Assembly: GCA_037074615.1 (NCBI GenBank)
Contig: CM073535.1
Span: 1,860,001-1,924,000 of the forward strand
DNA from: Leucaena leucocephala
Lineage: Eukaryota; Streptophyta; Magnoliopsida; Fabales; Fabaceae
Direction: 5' to 3'
DNA: 64,000 bases
The position numbers and the translations under genes were made by a program. Below are positions 36,593-46,932 of this stretch, one piece after another (position 1 is the first letter of the stretch; each line of letters opens with the position of its first letter). Under the pieces are notes generated by a model. It saw only the letters and a list, made by a program, of their open reading frames with translations. It was not told the DNA's origin and made no database searches.

Positions 36593-38861
36593 ATGAAGCC
36601 TATAAACCACCTTTTCCTCTTCCCTCTCTTGTTGTCTTGCTCTGCAACAGCTTTGCCTTCATCCCACCATCACCCTCTGGACCCCTCTAAGCCGATCCGA
36701 CTTTCATCTTATTCGAAATATAGTCAGCAAATCATATTCATTCTCACCCCCTAACTTCACTTTCCAATACATTGGCCTCGACGATCCCGACAAAGCCTCT
36801 CTTCTCTCATGGCTGTAATCCAATAAGAAGTCCCCTCTTCCACCTCGTAGAGCCTTTGCCATTGCTCGTTTCAACACGCAAAGATTAGAGATCAACATGG
36901 ATTTATCCCAACGCCATAGTCTCACCATTAAAGTGTACCATGGCCATGGTTTCCCTATGATAAGTTTTGATGAGCAAGACTTTGTGACCAAACTCCCCCA
37001 TGAATACCAAAATCAAGTGCTTTTACGCCGATGAAGAGGAAAGTGCAAACTTAAACGTTAGGCCAGTGGAGGGGATAACAATTGTGGCCGATCTGATGAA
37101 AGGAGGATCATTGAATATTCTGACAGGGGTATCACTCCGTTGGATCCACCTGATAACACAGAATACAGATTCTCGAAGCAGAAGCCACCTTTTGGGCCTA
37201 AGCTCAACGGGATGACCATTGTCCCAAACGGACCTGCGGCTTTAGCATCGATGGCCATTCAATCAGGTTGTTTTAATCAGTAGCATTTATCCCTTTCACA
37301 TATGTTTTGCTTACTAATTAATAACCTATGAACTTGCAGTTGGGCGAACTGGGAACTTCACGTAGGATTTGATGTGAGGGCTGGGCCAGTAATATCTCTA
37401 GCTTCCATATAGGATATGGAGCAGAACAAATATCGTCGGGTATTGTACAGAGGGTACATCTCAGATTGCCCTGCCAATGCTCTATTCTTTGACGCCCATT
37501 ACGCCGAGGAAGACGCTAAACCGGTCAAGATATCCAATGCTATTTGTGTTTTTGTGAAGCATGCTGGAGATATCATGTGACGTCACACAGACCTCGAAAT
37601 CTCACATTAAGACGTACATTTTATACAATTTTTTCAGTAGACTTCATTCACCTTTTTACAACCTCTCACCGATTGTCCTTCAAACGCTGCGTTTCTCGAC
37701 GCTTTCTACCAAAGATCCCACGGCTCCCCCGTTCACATTCCAATTGCCTTCTGCATCATTGAAAAGTACGCCGACGATGTCATGTGGCGTCACACTGAGA
37801 TAGCAACCCCTAACCAAGTGGTATTTATCACATTCTTCTCTTCTTCTTCTCCTTCATCTCTCATCTGCATCTTTTATGTTATTATAATTTTGGATTTGTG
37901 TGCAGATAACGGAAGTGAGGCCAGATGTGAGCCTAGTGGTGAGAATGGTCTCTTCAATGGGTAACTATGATTACATAATAGATTGGGAGTTCAATCCAAG
38001 TGGCAGCATCAAATTAGGGATATAAAAATAGTACAAGTACATGCATGCACAAATTTACTTTGCACATTTGGCGGTGGCTTGAATTTATTATGAATAGTTG
38101 TATTTTTTAAATGAAACAGGTTGGACTTAGTGGCATATTGGCGCTGAAAGGTGGTAATACAGCCACACAGATCAAATCAAGGAGGAAATTTACGGCACGT
38201 TGCTAGCAGACAACACAATCGTTCCCAACCATTACCACTTGTTAACATATTGTCTCGACCTCGAGATTGATGGAGAGGCCAACTCCTTCGTCAAGAGTAA
38301 TTTGGAGACTGTAAAAGTAACTGATGATCACAGCACACCAAGAAAAAGTTATTGGAAGGTTGTGAGGGAAACTGCAAAAACGTAAGCTGATGCCAGGATA
38401 AACTTGGGGTTGAAGGCATCAGAGCTAATACTGGTGAACCCTAACAAGCAGACAAAACTCGGAAATAAAATAGGATACCGTTTAATCCCAAGTTCAGTGT
38501 CTCACCCTCTGTTGGTGATGATTATCCGGAAATGAGAGCAGCATTCCCCAATTATAATGTGTGGGTGACACCTTATAATAAGTCCGAAATGTGGGCAGTA
38601 GGACCCTAAGCGGATCGAAGCCGAGGGGATGATACTTTGGGCGTTTGGAATCAAAGGGAGAGGGAGATAGAGAACAAGGACATAGTATTATGGTGCACTG
38701 TAGGGATTCATCATGTTCCTTGTCAGGAAGATTTCCCAGTTATGCCGACGTTGAGTGCGGGCTTGGAGCTGAGACCCACCAACTTCTTCGAGAGAAATCG
38801 AGTTCTAAAGGTCTTGCCACCAAACCATGTCAACTTGCCTAACTTCACTCACAAATCTTAA
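36593..38861 (+). pseudogene. Copper amine oxidase pseudogene 1
   Basis: Reading across frames recovers most of a secreted primary amine oxidase: leader MKPINHLFLFPLLLLSCSAT, HHHPLDP, SFSPPNFTFQYIGLDDPDKA, RGITPLDPPDN, LHVGFDVRAGPVISLASI, SPVHIPIAFCIIEKYAD, the topaquinone-site block MGNYDYIIDWEFNPSGSI, DGEANSFVKSNLETVKV and the C-terminus RPTNFFERN. The intron after GPAALASMAIQS is kept (about 37268-37339), so it is a decayed gene, not a retrocopy. Lesions include a frame change just after HPLDP, stops TAA at 36816-36818, TAG at 37410-37412 and TAA near 38020, and several more shifts. The cofactor Tyr codon survives, but no functional enzyme can be made. Confidence 0.88.
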
Positions 38862-39455
38862 CTTTTCATGCTTTACCTCGTCTGAAGCACTTGAAATCAT
38901 GATACACACACACAAATATATATATGTGTGTGTATATTGGCTTAAAATATTTCAAAGAAAACAACATTCATAAATGGGGTTGAAGGATAATAAGAAAATG
39001 CGGTGGTCATCGATCAACATTATTTTGATCACGAGAGTAGCCCAAAGGAAAATAAGAGAAACAAAATTTGACTGCGGGCCATGTCTGAAAACAAGAAAAC
39101 AACACTCCACAAATATGCGCTCACTTGCGTCATTCCAATGAACCAACCTCCTCTTCTCTTTTTCTTACCTAGCTCTTGCAAACCTGACCCTGGCTGGCAC
39201 TATCAATGTAATATACTATATACGCTTACAATAAATATGACCATCTTTTAAGTATGACCCAAACAAATAAACTATAGAATTTTATTTTATTACAATTATT
39301 AATTATGCAAGCCTTATTTTGGCCTGAAAATGAATGGCTGTTAAATAAATTAATAGGTTGGTAAATTAAATTAAATTCAAGATTAACTGAAATATTATAA
39401 AATCAATAAAATACCTTAAAAACCCTCTCCTGTCACACTCTCTCTTCAGATAGCG
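38862..39455. other. Spacer between amine oxidase pseudogenes 1 and 2
   Basis: It starts with a tail (TTTTCATG...CTTGAAGCACT-like) that resembles the sequence after pseudogene 2, as expected for tandem duplicates. A small (CA)n/(TA)n run occurs at about 38903-38934. No gene is seen. Confidence 0.5.
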
Positions 39456-40629
39456 ATGGCTTCAACTGTGGAACTTGTTTTTTTCTTGATCATCGCTCTC
39501 CTGTCGATCCTATCAGACGTAATAGCCATGCAGCCACACCCACTTGACCCTCTAACGCCAGCCAAGTTCAACCTGGTCCGAACCATTATCTCTGAATCCT
39601 ACCCAATCTTTTCCGCTCAAGCCAACCTCGCCTTTCAATTCGTGGGTCTGGATGAGCCCGACAAGCACACCGTCCTCTCATGGCTCTCCTCCAAATCCAA
39701 ACATCGAAAAGCAATCTCTAGAGATCACGGTGGACTTGTCAACCCGCTCCACCGTCTCAACCAAAGCGTACAGATTAGGCCATGGCTTCCCCATGTTGAC
39801 ATTGGACGAACAGACCGTAGCTTCTCCTCTTCCATTCAATTATAAACCCTTCATAGAGTCGTTGAGCAAGGAGGGGCTCGATCTGTCGCAGGTTGTGTGT
39901 GCTCCTTTCACGGTGGGGTGGTTCCGACAGGTGAAGACCGACAGGATTGTGAATAAATTTATTTAAAAGATTATCAATATACTGCAAAAAATTTTGGACC
40001 TCTTTGTTGCTCCTATATTGTTAAATATATTTGGTTGAGATCAAACATTATGAATATATATATGTGTCTGCATCATCATCTAATATATAACTTGTTAATT
40101 AATTATATGTAGTGTCTACTGCCAGCAAGCCATAATGAATTGATTGTGGGAGCTGGAGATCATATGTGAACTTTAATTAACTAATTAACGCTGACCGCGC
40201 TTTGAATTGTCCCTGCGAGAAATCAGGTGACCAAAGTGGAATTCCATATAGGATTCGACATCCGAGCTGGACCAATGATATCGCTGGCTTCAATATCCTG
40301 TGTCAGAAGTGTATGGGCCCTACATGGACCCCACTGACTGGTTTTACAAGACCTACTTTGACTGCGGCAAATATTGCTTCAACCTCTCTCCTATTGCCCT
40401 TCAAACGCCGCGTTTGTCGACGCTTCCTACCAAAGCTCCCATGGCTCCCCCGTCCACATCCCCAACGCCTTCTGCATCTTTGAAAAGTATGCCGGCGGTG
40501 TCATGTGGCGTCACGCTGAGGTAGCAATCCCAAACCAAGTGGACTTCTTAGAGAGAAATCCAGTTCTTGAGGTCTTGCCAGTTGCCACCAAACCGTATCA
40601 AGTTGCCTAACTGCACTCTCAAGTCTTAG
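39456..40629 (+). pseudogene. Copper amine oxidase pseudogene 2, internally deleted
   Basis: The first 90 codons are clean: a secretion leader (VFFLIIALLSILSDVIA), then QPHPLDPLTPAKFNLVRTII and DEPDKHTVLSWLSSKSKH. The frame then shifts by one base near 39715-39725 and continues as LEITVDLSTRSTVSTKAY, PMLTLDEQTVASPLP and KEGLDLSQVVCAPFTVGWF. After a gap the gene resumes at about 40228 with a FHIGFDIRAGPMISLASI block and SPVHIPNAFCIFEKYAGG. At 40530 it jumps straight from WRHAEVAIPNQV to the extreme C-terminus (DFLERNPVLEVLP), so the topaquinone and copper-ligand region is deleted. A last frame change precedes the end LPNCTLKS-stop at 40629. Confidence 0.87.
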
Positions 40630-40914
40630 CTTTTCATGTTATAACTATCTTGAAGCACTCTTCTCTTCGTCATAAAATTGGGCCTTTCATGTGGTTTTGT
40701 TGAGAACCGATCCTTTTTCTCATAGCACTAGTATGATGAAATTTTGTCTGAATTAATTTGTCGGTACATAGGACCCAATATCAAAAAGAACATAATATAA
40801 TGATTACATTTTTTTTTTAAACAAAGGAGAAGTTACCATTATAATTTATGCACTCGAGAGAAATTATTTTATTTTGGAGTAATTAAGAAGTGAATTAGAG
40901 CTGAGAATGAAAAA

Positions 40915-43299
40915 CTATAGGACGTGACCTGCTGTCATTTGCTCATAAAGCAACGGAGGAACCCCAACAGCCATGTTTCCCTCAAGCATTTGATTCACCT
41001 GCTTCATTGTTGGCCTTAGTGCTGGATCAGGATGGACACACCATAACCCAACCAAGGCCATTTGCTCAAACCTCTTCATATCACTTATTACTTCTGAGTC
41101 ATCATCCGCTAATTGCTCTAGTTTCTTTGACACGATACTCCTCAAAACCCATTCTGCAAGGACTGTTCCATCTTCATCACTTTCTTCGTCGTCTTCTTGA
41201 CTCTGTTCGACATGCCTTTTGCAACAAATAATCTCAAGCAACATAATCCCAAAGCTAAAGACATCAACTTTGGAAGTTACTGGTGCACTCCTTAGCCATT
41301 CAGGGGCTATGTACCCTATAGTTCCCCTGAAGTTTGTGTTTGTTCTGGTTTGCTCTTTGTTGAGAAGCTTGGAAAGCCCAAAGTCTGCAATCTTCGCTGT
41401 ATAGGTGGCGTCGAGCAACACATTCTGGGGCTTGATGTCGCAATGTATGATCTGGGTCTCACACTCTTCATGCAAGTAAAGTAAGCCCCTTGCAATTCCA
41501 AGAGCTATATCAATCCTCAAACCCCAATGAGGTTTTTCTCTTTGTCCAAACAGAAAATTGGACAGTGCTCCATTTGGAAGTAGCTCGTAGACAAGAAGTC
41601 TATGGCTTTTCTGATTGCAAAAACCTAGAAGTCTTACTAGGTTCCTATGATGTGTGCGGCCAATTATTTTGAGCTCAGTCATGAATTCCCGTTCACTTTT
41701 GTCAATCTTATTCTCTAGCTTCTTCACTGCAATAGCAATTCTTGCATCATCAATAGCAAGATTTCCACTATAAACCTTGCCTGAAGATCCTTTACCAATA
41801 GTCTTACTGAATCCATCTGTTGCTTCATGAAGTTCCTGGAATGTGAACTCTCTGAAGTTGATCCCAATGGCGCTTGCGTTCATAAACTTGTTTCTTCTCA
41901 TTAGTCTTCGAGCTAAAGGGTGGTAATAGACAGCAAGGGCTCCAAACAAGCAAGCAAGTGTGGAACTGACAGCAAGCATGGCCTTGAGAAAAACCCTGAC
42001 ATTAACACTCTTCTTTTTTGAACCTTCCAATCTGCCAGATGCATTGGTCTTGTAATTAGGAACCTTGAGCAGAGCTCTTTGCCCCTTAGAAGATGAACTC
42101 CTTCTGGCATTCACCAATGGCATCCTCTTCTTGGCACATATTGAAGATGTAGCATTGAAGGTAGCGGCAACGACATTACAATCATCCATGACATATTTCT
42201 TACAAGCTTCTAAATCTTCAGTTTTCAGCTCAGCAAAGTCTGACAAGGAATCAAACTGAAAATCAGTATCATCAAGAACCTCCAGCTTGAAGTTCAACCC
42301 AGAAGGGTCCTGTGTACAATAATTAATCACAGTTTCTGGGCGACATCCCAAGGATAACTCTGTCGTATTAAATGGGATAAAACCTGGAATGCATTCACAC
42401 TGCACTGATTCATTATCAAGAGAAGTGCACAAGGCATTCACTCCACAAATCGCATTCACTCTGCAAGGGTCATCAATGGCTCTCCAGATACTTATCCACC
42501 CACTGCCATTTCTCCTATTATAAGCGTATTGATGAAAATTTCCATTTTCCTCAATTGTTGCTCGGTGATAAAAATCTTCAGTCGGGGTTGGAGGGTTATT
42601 TGTCAGAGAATATATGTTGATGGAGCCACTAGTAAGGTACAAGAAAGCACTATCATTGAATACCAAACTTACGTTATTGAATGAGTCTGTTGCAGAGTAC
42701 CAATAAGCAGGATCTTGCCATAGATAAGCAGAAAGTACCAAGTTCCAATCGTTTTGCATCAATAACCTGAAGCTTCCATTTGAGTAGTTCAGAGACCCTT
42801 TCCCCTTGGAATAGAGTGCACCATCCTTGTTCAAGACTTGCCCCGGCAGCATTGTGTTAGTGGGAGAATCAAAAGTCTCCCAAACAACCCTTGAATTGGA
42901 GTCTCTCATTACAAAATTGCCATTGTTCTCCAAGGAGGCTGAGGTGGTAGTGCCTCCATTTCCATTGTCTATCTGAACAGAGGTTCCGTTTGGATATATG
43001 AGCAAAAGGCGGCCACTTGAAGAGATTCGGATTACTGAATTGGCTTCCACAGGTGGGTTCCAGTACCAAACCAGAGTTCTCTCCGGGATCTTCGCGAACC
43101 ATATTCCGGCCAGATAGTAACCTCCGCGAAGATGGTAGAATCCAAATTCAAAATCACCTGATGGAGATTTCCAAGAAGAATTTGATCCAGCAGTGATGTT
43201 GGAATTCAAATTTATTGCGGAGGAAGGATTCTGGGCGTGTGAGGCGCTTAAGAATGAAACCAGCGCAAGAATAGAAAGCAGGATTATGGAAGAAGCCAT
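40915..43299 (-). CDS. G-type lectin S-receptor-like Ser/Thr kinase (LECRK3/RLK1-like), copy 1
   Basis: An intronless frame of 794 aa. A signal peptide (residues 1-22, ending SASHAQ) leads into bulb-type lectin domains (about 30-150 and beyond), an EGF-like segment (DPCRVNAICGVNALCTS), a reduced PAN-like segment, a transmembrane helix at about 438-459 and a kinase from about 485. Kinase motifs are complete: GKGSSGKV, K526 in AVKKL, HCDIKPQN with D621, DFGL with D639 and APEW. The catalytic loop has Cys before Asp, so this is a non-RD kinase, a class often linked to immune receptors. Compared with copy 2, the PAN-like DDCNV has lost the second Cys of DCFC. It probably acts at the plasma membrane; the ligand is unknown. 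It lies 1.2 kb from copy 2 in the same orientation, a tandem duplicate. Confidence 0.95.
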   Translation of the reverse strand: MASSIILLSILALVSFLSASHAQNPSSAINLNSNITAGSNSSWKSPSGDFEFGFYHLRGGYYLAGIWFAKIPERTLVWYWNPPVEANSVIRISSSGRLLLIYPNGTSVQIDNGNGGTTTSASLENNGNFVMRDSNSRVVWETFDSPTNTMLPGQVLNKDGALYSKGKGSLNYSNGSFRLLMQNDWNLVLSAYLWQDPAYWYSATDSFNNVSLVFNDSAFLYLTSGSINIYSLTNNPPTPTEDFYHRATIEENGNFHQYAYNRRNGSGWISIWRAIDDPCRVNAICGVNALCTSLDNESVQCECIPGFIPFNTTELSLGCRPETVINYCTQDPSGLNFKLEVLDDTDFQFDSLSDFAELKTEDLEACKKYVMDDCNVVAATFNATSSICAKKRMPLVNARRSSSSKGQRALLKVPNYKTNASGRLEGSKKKSVNVRVFLKAMLAVSSTLACLFGALAVYYHPLARRLMRRNKFMNASAIGINFREFTFQELHEATDGFSKTIGKGSSGKVYSGNLAIDDARIAIAVKKLENKIDKSEREFMTELKIIGRTHHRNLVRLLGFCNQKSHRLLVYELLPNGALSNFLFGQREKPHWGLRIDIALGIARGLLYLHEECETQIIHCDIKPQNVLLDATYTAKIADFGLSKLLNKEQTRTNTNFRGTIGYIAPEWLRSAPVTSKVDVFSFGIMLLEIICCKRHVEQSQEDDEESDEDGTVLAEWVLRSIVSKKLEQLADDDSEVISDMKRFEQMALVGLWCVHPDPALRPTMKQVNQMLEGNMAVGVPPLLYEQMTAGHVL

Positions 43300-43340
43300 T
43301 GAAAAGTCATGTGGAGAGCAGAACAGGCTTATATGGAGAT
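43270..43340 (-). promoter_or_regulatory. TATA-like box and out-of-frame upstream ATG of lectin kinase 1
   Basis: On the minus strand CCATATAAGCC lies only about 30-40 bases before the start codon at 43299, so a leader from it would be almost absent. An upstream ATG (ATGACTTTTCAATGG) opens an eight-codon frame that overlaps the real start and stops just after it. Both are sequence observations; the transcription start is not known. Confidence 0.3.
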
Positions 43341-44535
43341 TCAGACTCCTAAGGAAAGAGCGGTTTGAGAATCTATATGTTATACGAATTTGACAAACAT
43401 ACTTGCAATGATTAACTATTGCTAGTCAATCAAATGCTTAATTCAAAGATGGCAGCCTCATAAATGAAATTGATGTCACTGGCGGGATTTAAAACTCCAA
43501 CCGTTGGTATGTAGACTGAAAAATGCCCCTCGTGTTTACGTCAATTCTGGCGGCTTCAATTAGTTTGCCAATTTTTGGATCATCACGAGATAAGATCATT
43601 GTAGATGCAGACTTTTACGGTACTACATTATTGATACACGAAATGCTACGTGTTAGACCAATGAAACAGAAAAGGTGGCTGCTCATAACAGAAAAGTATA
43701 ATGATGAAAGACTAGTTCAAATTGTTGCAATTCTTTTTTCTAAAGATATTAGAGGTTTCTGCACAAAGAATAAGAAAAAAAATAATGTGATCAAATTCTC
43801 ACTTTTAAAATATAGTCTTATTAAAAATTAGTAATTAAAATAGTTAAGGGTACCAATATAAGACTATATTTGAAAAAAGCAGTAATTAATACTATATATC
43901 TTATAATGTTAAAATGACAACATATAGATAAAAATAATCTTAAAAATGACATATAAAAATAAACAGAGGGAGTAGTAGTTATTAAATTGATTTTGTAAAT
44001 TATTTACAATCCCTTCAAAAGGGTATATAGTATTTACTTATAATTTCTATTGTATCATTTTCCCCACACCCTTTAGAATATTTCATTATAAAAAGGTTTC
44101 TATCCGACCGTGGGTTAGACGTAGTTGTATGGAGCTTTGAGTAGTATCCCATCCCATTTAAAATGCATGCTGTACGTTAATCTTTAAATTTAATCCAAAT
44201 GCCTCGTTTGTGTAAGAAACCCATATTATACACATTAAAAAACACAAATATTATGGCTTTCTGAATTGCATTAGTTCAAATTTTAGTTTGTAATTAATCA
44301 TATCCCATAAAAATCCTAAATTACATGGCATCATCAGAGTATCGCAGATTAGATAAGAGAGCCTAATTTATATGTCACTTCCATGTGCATGGTGAAGAAA
44401 CAGAATCTAAAGTTCGGAACTTTTACATGAGTTGAAAATGGTTCACATAAAATTAATTACAGCACTAAGTGAAGGCCTTCAAACGAAATTCGCACGGTGA
44501 AATATGCAGAACATTGAAAAGGGAAGCAAATTTGT
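43300..44535. other. Spacer between the two lectin kinases
   Basis: It holds the copy 1 promoter and the copy 2 3' flank. 44101-44540 is homologous to sequence at 49175-49290 plus 51233-51540 (see separate entries). No additional gene is seen. Confidence 0.5.
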
Positions 44536-44540
44536 TTACA
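44101..44540. repeat. 3' flank of lectin kinase 2, duplicated at 49175-51540
   Basis: Shared stretches in order include GTGGGTTAGA..GTAGTTG, AAAATGCATGCTGT, GTTAATCTTTAAATTTA, TAATCCAAATGC, CTTTCTGAATTGCAT and AAGAAACAGAATCTAAA. The second copy carries the same blocks in order but is split by an LTR. Confidence 0.6.
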
Positions 44541-46932
44541 AATGAAGTTGTGCCTCCATGAGAGACACTTGAGACATTTGTTCATCAATCAAAGGAGGAA
44601 GACCAACCTCCATGGTCCCTTCCAACATCTGTGTCACCTTCTTCATGGATGGGCGAACCGTTGGGTCAGGAGACAAGCACCATAATCCAACCATAGTCAT
44701 CCTCTCAAAGCTATTGAAGTCATTTAAAGCTTCAACGTCGTGATCCACCATCACTCTCAAATTCCCTTCTTTTGCTGAATTTAGAACCCAATCTATCAGT
44801 ATCATGCCTCCATCTTGACTTGGATGTAGCTCCATGTGTCTTCTGCAGAATATGGTCTCCAGCAACATCACCCCAAAGCTATACACATCAACCTGTGCAG
44901 TGACTGGTACATTCTTGAGCCATTCTGGTGCCATATATCCCATTGTCCCTCTTACGTTGGTGCTGGTTCGAGTTTTGTCTTTTTTTAGCAGCTTTGCTAT
45001 GCCAAAATCAGAAATTTTTGCCGTATAATTGGAGTCAAGAAGAACATTCTGTGGTTTTATGTCGCAATGGATAATCTGGGGGTCACACTCTTCATGTAGA
45101 TATAGCAAGCCTTTTGCAACTTGAAGCACAATCTTGGCTCTATCTTCCCATCTGGGTATATCCCCTTCCCCAAAAAGAAAACTGGAGAGTGACCCATTTT
45201 TCATCAACTCATAAACTAAAAGGCGACGGTTTGGTTCATTGCAGAAGCCTATTAACCTGACAAGATTCCTGTGATGAGTCAGACCAATGACTTGAACTTC
45301 CGTCAAAAACTCCTTCTCATAGCTGTCACCTTGTTCCTCTACTTTCCCCAGTTGTTTAACCGCAACCTCAACCTGTTCGCCGCCCTCCAACGTCAAAATC
45401 CCACTGCACACAGTACCGAATGCTCCTCGACCAAGCTTGTTCTTGAACCCCTTTGTTGCATCTCTTAACTCTTGAAATGAAAATATCTTTAGATTTATGT
45501 CCACTGGCTTTGCCTTGGGGTGTGGCTCTTTATGTATCCAACGGCGAAGCTTTGGGTTATGATGAATAGCAGAAGCTGCAAAAACAATAGCGAGCAGGGA
45601 ACAGGACAAGACTGAAACAAGCAGAACAATCCAAGAAGGTGAGTCATTTCCATCGTCTTTGCCAACCATAGGAACTTTAACTAGCGCCACCCTATTACCG
45701 GTGGTTGGGATGCTTATTCTTCCGTTCAAAAGAGGTGTCCTTCTCTTAAAACAATCAGTGCCAATCAAAACACCAGCCATGCAAAAACAATCATTCATCA
45801 CTTCTCTCCTGCAACTATTCAAATCAGAGTTCGGTATCCATTGCATATCAGCAAACTCCGAGTTGGGTATATCAGCATCTGAAATTTCTTGCACAGTGAA
45901 GTCTGAGGCAGATGAATTTGGAGCGCACAAATTCATCACCAATTTGGGATAACAGCCTTTGGAGGGAACATAAGAATCAAAAGGTGCATACCCAGGCAAG
46001 CAGCCACAGTTGACCACCTTGTTGTCAGGTGAAGTGCAAAAGCCATTCACCCCACAAATAGCATCCACTATGCAGGGCTCTGTTACAGCCCTCCATATAG
46101 GCGCCCACTCTTTTCCATTTTCTTTACTTATAATCAAGTGTTCAAAGTTACCATGATCGTTGATGGTTGCTCGTTGATAGTAATCTTCGATTGGGTTAGG
46201 CAGTTCTGTTTGTGCTGTCATTTGGTATATGATTCCAGTGCCGTTAAAGGCGTAAAGCATAGATGTATTGTTGTTGAAGACAATGCTAATGTTATTGTTG
46301 TTGATTGTTCCAGTGAACCAATAAGCACGGCCGGGATACCTGAAAGCGGCGATGACGATGTTGCCGTCGGATTGGACCTCCAACTTGTAATTCCCGGTCG
46401 AGTAATCAAGTGTTCCTTTGGCATTGGAGTAAATAATCTGACGCATTACCAAGTTTTGGCCTGGTAGAATGGTATCTGTGGGGGAAGCAAAGCTCTCCCA
46501 GATGGTGTTTGAGAGTGAGTTTTGCAAGACGAAGTTTCCATTATCCAGCATTGAAGCAGAAGAAACATTATTTGTTTGATTGTAGATTGAAACTAATGAA
46601 CCATTCGCATGATGCAGTACAAACTGGCCACTCAGTGTGAGATTGATGGTGGATCCAATCTGAGCTGGGTCATCACGATTTGCGGACCAGACCAGAGTTT
46701 TGTTGGGAATCTTATCGAACCAAATACCGACAAGGTAGCGACCATTGAGGATGGGATAGAACCCGAAAGCAAAATCAGCAGAAGGAGATCTCCAAGATGT
46801 ATTAGAGCCAGCAACGATGCTTGAACCCAGTTGGATAGAATTCGATGAGATCGTTTGAGCATTAGAGCATAGAAGAAACAGAAAGAAAGGTACAGAGAGT
46901 GCAAGGAGTTTAGTGGGAACATGAACATCCAT
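44536..46932 (-). CDS. G-type lectin S-receptor-like Ser/Thr kinase (LECRK3/RLK1-like), copy 2
   Basis: An intronless frame of 798 aa with a signal peptide (about 1-25, ending LLCSNAQ), bulb-type lectin domains (SWRSPSADFAFGFYP, IWESFASPTDTILPGQ), an EGF-like segment (PCIVDAICGVNGFCTSPDN), a PAN-like segment with NDCFCMAG, a transmembrane helix (SWIVLLVSVLSCSLLAIVFA) and a kinase from about 484. Motifs: GRGAFGTV, K526, HCDIKPQN with D624, DFGI with D642, APEW. It is non-RD like copy 1 and keeps the Cys that copy 1 lacks. The last residues (SLMEAQLHL) form a short tail absent from copy 1. All expected residues for an active kinase are present; ligand and partners are unknown. Confidence 0.95.
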   Translation of the reverse strand: MDVHVPTKLLALSVPFFLFLLCSNAQTISSNSIQLGSSIVAGSNTSWRSPSADFAFGFYPILNGRYLVGIWFDKIPNKTLVWSANRDDPAQIGSTINLTLSGQFVLHHANGSLVSIYNQTNNVSSASMLDNGNFVLQNSLSNTIWESFASPTDTILPGQNLVMRQIIYSNAKGTLDYSTGNYKLEVQSDGNIVIAAFRYPGRAYWFTGTINNNNISIVFNNNTSMLYAFNGTGIIYQMTAQTELPNPIEDYYQRATINDHGNFEHLIISKENGKEWAPIWRAVTEPCIVDAICGVNGFCTSPDNKVVNCGCLPGYAPFDSYVPSKGCYPKLVMNLCAPNSSASDFTVQEISDADIPNSEFADMQWIPNSDLNSCRREVMNDCFCMAGVLIGTDCFKRRTPLLNGRISIPTTGNRVALVKVPMVGKDDGNDSPSWIVLLVSVLSCSLLAIVFAASAIHHNPKLRRWIHKEPHPKAKPVDINLKIFSFQELRDATKGFKNKLGRGAFGTVCSGILTLEGGEQVEVAVKQLGKVEEQGDSYEKEFLTEVQVIGLTHHRNLVRLIGFCNEPNRRLLVYELMKNGSLSSFLFGEGDIPRWEDRAKIVLQVAKGLLYLHEECDPQIIHCDIKPQNVLLDSNYTAKISDFGIAKLLKKDKTRTSTNVRGTMGYMAPEWLKNVPVTAQVDVYSFGVMLLETIFCRRHMELHPSQDGGMILIDWVLNSAKEGNLRVMVDHDVEALNDFNSFERMTMVGLWCLSPDPTVRPSMKKVTQMLEGTMEVGLPPLIDEQMSQVSLMEAQLHL

